NCBI RefSeq assembly: GCF_014633365.1
Contig: NC_068346.1
Location: 36,519,191 to 36,583,190 of the forward strand
Reading direction: 5' to 3'
DNA from: Diospyros lotus
Taxonomy: Eukaryota; Streptophyta; Magnoliopsida; Ericales; Ebenaceae
DNA: 64,000 nt
Part shown: piece by piece, positions 55,093 through 64,000 of the stretch
Layout: every line of letters begins with the position of its first letter
How positions within the stretch are numbered: position 1 is the stretch's first letter
Notes under the pieces: generated by a model
Told to the model about the DNA's origin: nothing
The model's database searches: none
What the model saw: only the letters and a program-made list of their open reading frames with translations
Position numbers and translations under genes: made by a program

Positions 55093-58000
55093 TGTAACAC
55101 CCCGTTTTTCTCTTATCGAGCGTGTCACTATGTTGGGCAAAAAATATACATAAATTAATTTTTTCTTTCTTTTTCGGTACATAACTTAAACCTTAAGTAT
55201 CGAATTCCAAACAAAACCCCCAGCAAGTCATTCACAATGCGAAAACGATAATCGAAACCTAATATGATACATACCTGAATTCACCTTATATTATATCATA
55301 AAGAATCCGTATTATATATTACATCATATTCTCAAATATAAAATACATGGAGATTCCATAAACATTCTAACAAGACTAATCATCAATAAAGTATAAGCTA
55401 AAACATGTCTGAATTAGCTCATTGAATCCATCGATCATGTCATCACGTGCCGTCTCATCTCAACCTATTCCTTACCTAAGTTGCAAGTCCAAACTGGAAC
55501 GTTGAATGTTTCAGGGGCATAACCTATTAGAAGATGAAACTTCTAGTGAGGGTCTAAAAACATATATATACGAATGCATGATACAATAACATGAATAACA
55601 TTTTTCCTTAATGTAACTTCTCAGGCCCACCAGCCTGGCACGGAATTCTAGACAAATCCCGAACATCTGCAGAATAAGCCTAACGTTATTTCATCATTGT
55701 CCTAGGGGAATTACAGCTACACTCTAGGGGCGACATCCCATTCCTATGCACAAATATCAATATGACAATCACATCGTGTTACGCAATTATCACGACTTTC
55801 CATGCAATATGACAAAATGAATATTACATTCATAACATGCATATATAACAAACATATCATGAATATAAGTTCTTATGATAAAACCACTGATTAGTGGTTA
55901 ATTTTGTAAAAATTTTGTTATAATTATACTATTCTTTTGATCTTAAAATGGCTTAAATTAGATATTAATATATATTTTATGGTTATATGCAAGTTTAAAT
56001 TAAAAGATGAATGAAATGAAGTTCTAAAGTAAATAATAATAATATATAAAATTATATATAATACATATACATCATTATATGCATGCATGTAATATATATA
56101 TAATATAATCTAATATATATGTGCCATGTGTAATACATATATAATATATAATTTATTAATAACATTAAATTATTTTTTTTTAGGCATGAAGAAATCAAGC
56201 CCATGAAAAATTAAAGTCCATGAAGAATTCAAACCTATGAAGAATTAAGGCCCAATTTGAGCAACCCATGGAAGATATTATTTGGAGAAGGCCCAAGGAT
56301 TATTTTTAATCCTAATGAAGATTAAAAACCAATTTATAGAAATCTATTTTTATTTTTTTTATGTGAGAGCTTTATTAGGTGTGTTTTTTAGCTAAAATCC
56401 ATTTAACTATTAGATGAATATTATAGCTAAAATCCATTTAACTTTATGAGTGCTTTATTAGGTATGTATTTTAGCTAAAATCCATTTAATATTAGGTGTG
56501 TATTATAGCTAAAATCCATTTAACTTTAAGTGTGTGAGTGCCCATTAGATATAATTATGTCTAATTGAATAATTAAAATTGTGTAGTTTGTATTGCATCT
56601 TGTGGCCTATAAATAGCTCATTGCATCTTGTGGCCTATAAATAGCTCACTTGATTGCATTTGTAAGTATGATTATTATTCTTGAATCAAAGTTTAGTTAT
56701 TTCCTTAGAATTCTCTCTTTGAGAATTGCTTTTGTTCTCTCTCATTTTCTTTAGTATTTTCTCTTGTGATCTTACTTCATTTCTTTCTTCTTTTAAATTC
56801 TTATGTCATTTATTGTTACTTTATTATTCATCGCCTAAATGGCCGGTTAATTGATGTCTTTAAATTTCTGTAATTTTAATTATTATCTTTTAATTATCCA
56901 CCGCCTAAATGGCTAGTTAGTTGATGTCTTTAAATTTCTGTAATTTTAATTCTTGTCATTTAAATGTTCACCGCCTAAATGGCCGGTTAGTTTCTACTAT
57001 TTTAATTCCTATCATTTAAATTTTGTTATTTAAATTATGTTATTTAAATTCCTGTTAATTAATTTTCACATGGAGATGAGTAGCTAAATTTAATCTTGGG
57101 TTGAGGCAAGGACAGTATCCAACGCTAATGATTCCCAAAGAAAACTGCGCTTTAAATGAGTAACATCAATTTAAATTTCAGTATGAGTGTGTCTTAATTA
57201 TTGAGAAATCACTAGGTTTGGATTGGAGCGTAAGCCTAACTTAGAGCTTTCATGCCATGTATGAGAGTTACTAGAACTGGAAACGCTATCATACCCAAAC
57301 CCGGATGATTAATTTAATTGTCTTGTATATTAATTGTAATTGGATTTATGGTAGTTACTTAAATTAGAATCCCGCATATCATATATGGGGATTGCTTAAA
57401 CTAGAACTATCATCATCTCTAATTGCATTTAATAACAAATTCTCATATCTGAAATTAAATTAATGTTGCTAATCTTTTATGCTAAAATTTGGGAATCAAC
57501 GAGTTGGTACTAAAACTGTCTTAACTCAAGCACTATCCAAATTCATACTTTTACGTTTAATATTTATTTCAATTTCTGTCTTACTTTATTTTCTAGTATC
57601 TGTTATCTAAAAAAAAACCATAAAAAACTTTGTTACCAATTTGTCCAAATGCGTGTGCGTGTGTGTGACATTCTTTTTCTTTTGCCATAAATAAATCTCT
57701 CAGTGGACGACCTGGATTCATCCAGAAAATATAAATTTAAATTTGGACTACAACTGCACTCGTACACTGGCGAGTATAAATCTCTCACTAAAATAAAAAA
57801 ATATAAAAGTTTTATTATGATTTATTTTTATTGTGTTTTAATTGCAGGGTGAGAGTGCAGTCAACCACTCACAAAACCATGTTTAGGATAAAATTACTCA
57901 CTTTTGCAAGACACTTCGAAAATCGCGCATCATTTTGATATGCATGTCTGACCTCGATTCTCATGCCAACTCTCAAAAATTGCACCAATCACATCATCTC

Positions 58001-59602
58001 GATCACTTCAATCATAAAAATGATATTTAATCACTAAATATCCTCCATATTTCATTTATTTTATTTTCCTTCCTTTTCTTTCATTTTTTTCTTCTAAAAA
58101 TCCCAATAAATATTATCGAGACTATTTTTTCAAATTTAATTCCACAACAATTCATCATATGCTATGAATTTCAAAAGAAAAATACTGAACTTACCCGGAT
58201 GTTACGTTTTCATGCAAAATGAGGCTCTTTGATGCTAAAACTAAGACATCGGGAAGCCCAAACCCAGATATTTTTGCACTGATCTCCATAAAACATTTTT
58301 CTGGATTTTTTAAGATTTTTCACGAATTTTTAGGCCAACCCACACGCCTGCACGTGCCTAGGGCGAGTGGTGGCGTGTGGAGACCCGCGCGTGACTGGCA
58401 TGCGTCGGTCGTCTTTTCCGACGACGGCATCGTTCTGGGATTTTTGCACCGGCTCTTTCCTCTTGCTTAATCGATCCTCATGGCATGCTTGGATGCTCCA
58501 AAGAAGCTCCTAAAATGCCTCAACCGGAGGCTTAAAGCCTCGGTTTTGGCGTTTGCTTCCAACTCCGACGAAGCCTCGAACGGCCATCAAACCAACACCA
58601 AAATGCCTCATTTTCTCCAGAAATGATATTTAGGCCATGGGCAACAAAAGTCCTTTATTTTGGAGGCTCAATTCGTTCGTTAAAGCTCTCTATTTGAAGC
58701 TTTAAACTTGTAAACTTTCGGCCACTTCATGTGCTATTTATAGGCAAAAACTGAGCTTCGAAACCCCTTTGGCCACTCGACCCATTGCCTTAAGAGTCTC
58801 CACCTCCCCTAGATCAACCTGGAAGCGACCCTTGCCGACCAAAATGGCCATTTGCAGGTTTGATAAAAACGACCCACTTTCGATCGACTTTTTTCTTGAA
58901 ATTCGGCCACCCATGTGGCCGTTGTCGGCCACACCTTCATCAAAAATCATCCTTGAGCAACCGTCGTGGGTTCCCTATGGCCGATTTCGATGATTTGATG
59001 GGTTAGTTGGCCATGGTTGTTTGGAGCTTTTCCTGAAATTGCACTTTGACCCATCAAACTTTGGCTTTCTCACTTTGGCCCATTTCACCAAGCCCCTTGA
59101 CTTTTGATAATTGTATATAAGTCCCTCAAGTCCTAAAACATCCATTTGACCTCCTGAAGATTCCGAAAAAACATCATTTTGACCTTCCTTTGGCAATTTC
59201 CAAAAACTGCACTTAAGCCCGAATTTTCGTTTTGACTCTAAACCTTTTCGTTTCTTCTTGTAACCACTGAAGGGTTATTCCTTATGAAAAAATAAAGACC
59301 CCTCAAGCTTCTGTTGACTTTTCGGAAGTCGTCTATAACATTTCGGTATTGCAACTTAATTAGCAGCTGCATTTTATCTGTACCGAAAACTGTTCCCGAT
59401 CTCATTTCTTTTGATACTATAAATCATGCCTCGAAATACTCATCACGGCCATATCATTTTCCTTTGGCATTTCAGCTCCAGAGCATTCCTTACAGTCGAT
59501 TCGGTCAATTTTTCAGGCTATTTGAATACCAATCTTCCCTAAAATTTTATTTTTCTAATAAAACGCTTATTTTCAAATAACCCAATTTTCTTAGGTATTG
59601 CA
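55093..59602 (-). mobile_element. Solo LTR (Ty3/gypsy-type) in the MULE, itself interrupted
   Basis: Starts TGTAACACCCCG and ends GGTATTGCA, flanked by TAAGT on both sides (55088-55092, 59603-59607). Excluding the nested LTR it is about 2.5 kb. Orientation is taken as minus because CCTATAAATAGC (minus strand, near 58733-58744) looks like the TATA box. Its 58200-59500 part is more GC-rich and gives short shadow frames with no protein match. No internal retrotransposon genes, so a solo LTR. Confidence 0.85.
55888..57863 (+). mobile_element. Solo LTR, 1,976 bp, nested
   Basis: TGATTAGTGG...GTGCAGTCA, flanked by ACCAC (55883-55887 and 57864-57868). It contains two copies of TTGTGGCCTATAAATAGCTCA (TATA region, 56599-56650) and three or more CACCGCCTAAATGGCCGGTTA-like repeats (56830-56990). 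Same family as the LTRs at 60145 and 63746. It inserted into the solo LTR at 55093-59602. Confidence 0.93.
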
Positions 59603-61935
59603 TAAGTATCTTGGTAGTTTGTTTGTTGCCATATGCAAAGACGGTAACAATAATATTTATCCTATAACGTGGAGAGTTGGAGATTTCGAGAATAATGCCT
59701 CATGGGAATGCTTTTTCAATAAATTGCGCTCTATAATTGGTGATGAGATACCTAATTTGATATTTGTATCTAATAGACACAAAAGCATCCATAAGGCGGT
59801 CATGACGGTGTTCCCTAACTTATTGCATGTTTCATGTATATATCATATTGGCCAAAACGTTAAGACTAAATTCAAACATGATTTTTTCTATAAGGCTGTT
59901 AAGGTTTATCAACAATCAGAATTTCATGAATCCTTTAATGAGCTCGAGCGATATGCTCCAACCGTCAGTGCCTATCTTAGAGAGGTTGGCTTTAGTCGTT
60001 GGGCACGTGCATATTTGAATGGTACAAAAGTTATGTCTTAGACATAAGAGATAGAAAGAGATGATGGTTTGTGATATCTCATCTACCTTCAACAACGGTA
60101 TGGCACTGATACCACTTGACATAGAAGATGTTTGGCTTATCGGTTGATGAGGGGTCAATATTTTCTAAATCTTAATTAATTATATCCATATTTTGATTTT
60201 ATATTTATACTTAAAATAAATAATTATACACATTACATATTATTTTCAAGATGAAGCGAGAAAGTTGACTTCTACAATTAATTAAGGACATAAATCGAAA
60301 ACGTTAGATAACCCATTATTGTTGTTCAAATTCAAGAGCTAATTATGAAGTCTAAAAGATGTTTCAAGTGTACTTGGGTCAACTATTTAATGAATCCAAC
60401 ACAAGGAAGGCCCAAGCATTTTAATCACAAGGAAAGTCCAATCATTTTAATCACATAGAAGGCCCAAGACCAACCAAATGCCCAACTTGTAGAAGACTTT
60501 TCTTTATTTTATAATTTTATGAGTGATTTACCATCTAAATTCTTTTGTATTTTTATGAGTGCTTTACCACCTAAAGTCTTTTGTATTTTATGTTTTTTCA
60601 CTAGTTAAAGTCTTATGTATTTTTTTGGTAAATACCCCATTAGCTTAGTTATGATTATGTTTTGTGATAATGGGGTAATTTTATTTGTGGTACTTATTGC
60701 ATCTTGTGGGCTATAAATAGCTCACTTGGGTGCACTTATAAGGAGGATATTTTTTATTCTTGAATGAAATCTTAATTGTGTTCTTTGAGAATTGCTCATG
60801 TTCTCTCTTCTTTTCTTTCTTAACTTGAATTCTCTTGTGATCTTTCTGTTTTTTCTTTTTTCTGTTGAATTCTTATGTCATTTATTGTTACTTTATTATC
60901 CATTGCCTGAATGGCCAGTTAATTTCTGCCATTAAATTTCTATAATTTTAATTCACGTATTTTTATTATCCACCGCCTAAATGGTCAGTTAATTTCTGCT
61001 ATTTTAATTCACGTCAATTAAATTCTGTCATTTAAATTACGCCATTTAAATTCCTGTCAATTAATTTTCAAATGAAGATAAGTAGCTAAATCCAATCTTG
61101 GGTTAAGGTAAAAATAATGTCCAACGCCAATGATTCTCAAAGAAAACTGCGCTTCAAATATGTAATATTAATCTAATTTAATTTGAGCAGTATGCGTATA
61201 ATGGATCTTTGAGTTTGGGTTGGAACATAAGTTTAACTTAGAATTTTCATGCTATGTATGGAGATTGCTAGACCTAGAAATATTTTCATATTCAAACCCA
61301 AATGATTAATCTATAGTTATAAATTATGTCTGTTAAATACAATTCAATTTATGGTAATTACTTAACTTAGAATCTCTCATGCCATGTATGGAGATTGTTT
61401 AACCAAAAATTATCATTATCTTAAATTGTAGTTACTGACAGACATATTATTTGCATTTTGATTTATGGTAATTGCTTAACATAGAATCCCTCGTATCATG
61501 TATGGGGATTACTTGACTTAGAATTATCATCTCTAAATGCATTTAATGGAAAAAAACTCAAATTTGAACTCAGATTAATATTACTGATCTTTTCTATTAA
61601 ATTGAGAATTAATTGGTGTTGTCACTGAAATTGTCTTGACCCAAATACTTTTACTTTCTATTTTTAATTTAAAATATGCATTGGTATATTTCATCGCTGT
61701 TAAATTAGGTTATTCACTGCCTTGCTCTATTTCTGATAATGTGTGTAAATATTCCAACAAAATAATAAATAAAAAAAATTAATAACCAACTTATTATGGT
61801 ATTTTTGTTTTCCATCCATATAATCTCCCCGTGGATCGGCTTGGTACTCACCAGAATATAAATTTAAAACTGTACTCAACGCACACTCGAACACTGGCGA
61901 GAATAAACACCTCATCCATTTTTGTTGAAAATAAT

Positions 61936-63656
61936 TGTAGCATCCCGAAATTTATTGATAAATAATAATGATTATTATTAATTTTGGTATTTGAGGTTAT
62001 TATGGAATATTCAGGAATTTAGGAGAAAAATATTATGTTTTGAGAAAATGAGCAATCAAGGTAATTAATTAAACTATTTTAGAGTATTTATGGAATTAAG
62101 GAAGTATTGAAATAAATTAAATTGAGAGATTTTTGGAAATTTCAGGGGTGTAGGTGTAATAAAGGGAAATGAGGTGTTGGGGTGTATGTGTGAATTCTAG
62201 AAGACTGGGTGGGGGTGCTGGCGCAAATCTGGAAAATGGGCAGAGGATTATTTTAAATTTAATAAGAGGCGTTTATATGTTGAAGGTGAGTGGCAGTCGA
62301 GCGATCGCGCGCGAGGAAGGCGCGCGGGTTCGATTCCACGGGAGGGCGCGCGCTGGAAGAAAAATGCTAATTTTAATCAGCAAGGCCAAACTGAAATGAC
62401 GTCATTTCGAGCTGGGCGGTGACAGCCTTGCGCGGCTGCAAGCGCACCACGTGGCACGCGCTGGGAGCTTTTCCTGCCTTGGCTTCCAAGTATCCTTCGT
62501 TTTTGCTATTTAAGGCAAAAAATCTGGCCATTTTGAGGCCAATTTAAGGGGGAAAATTGAGAAGAGTTGTGGGAGAAGAAGAGAAACTCAGCCAGCACGA
62601 AAGTGCGAAGAAATGGGCAAAAAATAGGAGATTTTGAGGGTATTCGGTGTCCAAAAATACTCAGATAAGTAGATAAAATTACTAGGAGTATTATATATTA
62701 AAAATATAAGTTTTTCAAGGTTAGATTATGCAGATTACGCGGTTAGATTTAATTAATTTAGGCCATAGTTTTATTAATCCTAGCAAAACATTTTACTTCA
62801 CAACAGGAGCACAAAAGAGGCAAGAATCAGCCGGTTTCAGGCAAGCTCCTAACTCTCTCCCCGTGTTCTTTAATTCCCGTGAAAGTTTTCATAGTTTTTT
62901 GTATCTTATTCCCTCCCTCACCGAGACTCGGTTCCACGCATTAATAATAATAATCTGCGTGGTAACCACTCTATAACTTATATTTTATTAATGAGTTTAT
63001 TGTTAATGGAATGAGCTAAGCAATGATGTCTTGGTGTCTTTCATTTTGACTGTCACGGAGTTTCGTATCGCTGTATTTTCCTTTGGAATGATGCCGAACC
63101 TGTGAGGTTAGGTTCGTAGAAAGTGACTATGGTCAAGATTATAGGGTTCTGTTAATAAGTTATTATGAATGTGGAGATGGTTTCATTTGTATGATAATAG
63201 ATGAGAACGTGAATGAGATAATGGTGTCTATATTGTCATGAGTAAAGTGTGCGAAATGATGGGTTTAAGTGACTAAGTTTAATGTGTATCCTAAGGGTAT
63301 GGTGTACAAAGCCACTGACTGTCGACCGTAGATCGTGACAGTTGATGGCTAGATGTATGGGCGTCAATCATCGGCTGTTACGATAAGCGCTAGACGGACC
63401 AAAAGAACTAGTATTGCTAGATTTCCACCTTGGTTTATGCATATCATGATGTGTGTGCTGCATAGGGACTGGGTTGCACTCTCAGGTGGGCCCAAGTGGT
63501 GAATGGTTATGTAAAGATGATTATGAGATATTATATGATAAAAAAATTATGATTTTAGTAAGAGTTGTAGTTGTGTTGTTGTTCGGTATCATTTAAGTAA
63601 TGACCATCTCACGAATCCTCTTGGTGCACAGAGGCTCCAGGAGGCGGGCCGTTACA
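61936..63656 (+). mobile_element. Solo LTR (gypsy-type), 1,721 bp
   Basis: TGTAGCATCCCG...GGCGGGCCGTTACA, flanked by ATAAT (61931-61935, 63657-63661). Splits the LTR of 60145-63708. Contains a TATTTAAGG promoter-like site near 62509, splice-like CAG/GTAAG-free T-rich DNA, and a tRNA-like block at 62291-62340. Open frames at 62169-62399 and 62728-62976 have no family match. Confidence 0.9.
62287..62342 (+). other. tRNA-like block with pol III B box inside an LTR
   Basis: GGTTCGATTCC (62328-62338) is a consensus B box and lies in an arm that can pair (GCGCGGG... with CCACGGG...). Upstream TGGCAGTCGAGCGATCGCGC resembles a degenerate A box/D arm. The full cloverleaf is not present, so it is not called a tRNA gene. 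Confidence 0.4.
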
Positions 63657-63797
63657 ATAATAATTTCATATTTAATTTAAAATATTGCGTAAGGTGAGGG
63701 AGCAGTCAGTTTTTTGGTTCCATCCCCAGCAATGGCGCAAAAAACTGACTGCTCCCTCACCTTACATAATATTTTAAATTAAATATAAAATTATTAT
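63657..63797. repeat. Long hairpin: 59-60-bp arms around a primer-site-like loop
   Basis: Arms 63657-63715 and 63739-63797 are reverse complements with three mismatches; the loop is 23 bp (GGTTCCATCCCCAGCAATGG...). Each arm is the end of an LTR (TGACTGCTCCCTCACC). Confidence 0.95.
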
Positions 63798-64000
63798 TTT
63801 CAACAAAAATGGGTGAGACGTTTATCCTCGCCAGTGTGCGTTGAGTACAGTTTAAATTTATATTTTGGTGAGTACCAGTCGATCCACAAGGAGATTATAT
63901 GGATGGAAAACAAAAATACCAGAATAAGTTGGTTATTAATTTTTATTTTATTTTTTTTGTTATTTTGTTAGAATATTTATACACATAATCAGAAATAGAG
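63746..64000 (-). mobile_element. Inverted LTR of the 55888 family, partial at window edge
   Basis: The reverse complement of 61720-61935 continues here without interruption (CACTGGCGAG..., GGTTATTAATTTTT...), ending in TGACTGC at 63746 (LTR 3' end on minus). Next on the minus strand comes TGCGCCATTGCTGGGGAT, similar to the TGGCGCCGTTGCCGGGGA primer site (Asp tRNA) of plant gypsy Tat-like elements. The rest lies outside the window. Confidence 0.75.

Larger units (their letters stand above)
53440..60140 (+). pseudogene. Second Mutator-like transposase, degenerate and split
   Basis: Fragments in order: an N-terminal PB1-like part at 53890-54120 (IHDDIDVEYFLVECSQI) with stops; MuDR domain at 54406-54897 (NQIFVSKSKLHKRMSLLAL, CKWRLKAAMLG, SWRIRKY); then MWPVIAVDACFLKG at 55044-55087, start of the DDE core. 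A 4.5-kb solo LTR follows. The core resumes at 59603: YLGSLFVAICKDGNNNIYPI, FVSNRHKSIHKAVMTVFPN, CIYHIGQNVKTKFK, RWARAYLNGTK. Removing the insert with one TAAGT restores the family reading FLKGKYLGSLFVA, so the insertion border is precise. TAG/TGA codons elsewhere show it was already dying or has since decayed. The right end is lost at the LTR starting 60145. Element termini were not found. Confidence 0.85.
60145..63708 (+). mobile_element. LTR of the 55888 family, interrupted by another solo LTR
   Basis: Starts TGATGAGGGGTCAATATTTTC, has TTGTGGGCTATAAATAGCTCA (60703-60723) and TTGCCTGAATGGCCAGTTA-type repeats, and reaches 61935. It continues after a 1.7-kb insert at 63662 to its end GGGAGCAGTCA (63708). 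Intact length without the insert is about 1.84 kb. No matching left/right duplication was seen (TCGGT on the left, GTTTT on the right), so it may be part of a rearranged element joined to the inverted copy at 63746. Confidence 0.8.

Noticed and set aside
55093..59602. A natural intron of the Mutator transposase (GGTAAGT at its left edge looks like a donor)
   Set aside because: No acceptor restores the frame, whereas removing the segment plus one TAAGT copy restores the conserved protein exactly, so it is an insertion.

Overview
The window is nuclear DNA of a flowering plant, most likely a eudicot. The evidence is multi-exon genes with GT-AG introns, a plant Shaker K+ channel, a plant receptor kinase, plant-type LTR retrotransposons primed by initiator-Met tRNA, a Cassandra-type element, and hAT, CACTA and Mutator elements. 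I cannot name the species. Transposons and their remnants, nested up to three deep, take up a large part of the 64 kb.

Layout. 1-2933: a minus-strand Copia element (gag, primer site, 5' LTR) sits inside a truncated Ty3/gypsy element. The Copia element carries another LTR, which in turn carries a complete hAT element with 8-bp target duplications. 3291-13160 (+): a RECQ4A-like DNA helicase (BLM/Sgs1 type) with all helicase, RQC and HRDC exons but no clear 5' end. One intron holds a decayed piece of the plastid atpA gene and another uses a GC-AG splice pair. 14501-20445 (+): a broken serine hydroxymethyltransferase (SHMT6/7-like) gene, cut by a gag-only LTR retrotransposon whose own 3' LTR holds a TRIM element. 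20446-25100: no recognisable gene. 25124-26234 (-): a two-exon BYPASS1-like protein gene. 29342-36285: a 6.9-kb Mutator-like element bounded by perfect 9-bp duplications, containing a CACTA element, a hAT element and a solo Cassandra LTR with a 5S rRNA-like core. 36642-43312 (-): an intact 11-exon AKT2/3-type inward K+ channel with MITEs in two introns. 43740-50400: AT-rich tandem repeats and retroelement scraps. 50539-52353 (-): a SPARK-domain receptor-like kinase (At1g11050-like) with a 1-bp frameshift near its C-terminus. 53440-64000: a second, degenerate Mutator transposase split by a solo LTR that itself holds another solo LTR. After it come further LTRs, and the window ends in a 60-bp-arm hairpin where two LTRs meet head to head.

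The four host genes (RECQ4A-like helicase, BYPASS1-like, AKT2-like channel, receptor kinase) show no operon-like or pathway relationship. They are independent genes separated by transposon-rich DNA. Exon borders were placed by eye from splice signals, reading frame and remembered family sequence. Insertion borders rest on target-site duplications read directly in the sequence.

I found no candidate for a wholly new molecular system. The most unusual things are structural: the plastid insertion in a DNA-repair helicase intron, the nested insertions with datable target duplications, the transposon-carried 5S module, the inverted LTR junction at the right edge, and the isolated frameshift in an otherwise intact kinase.
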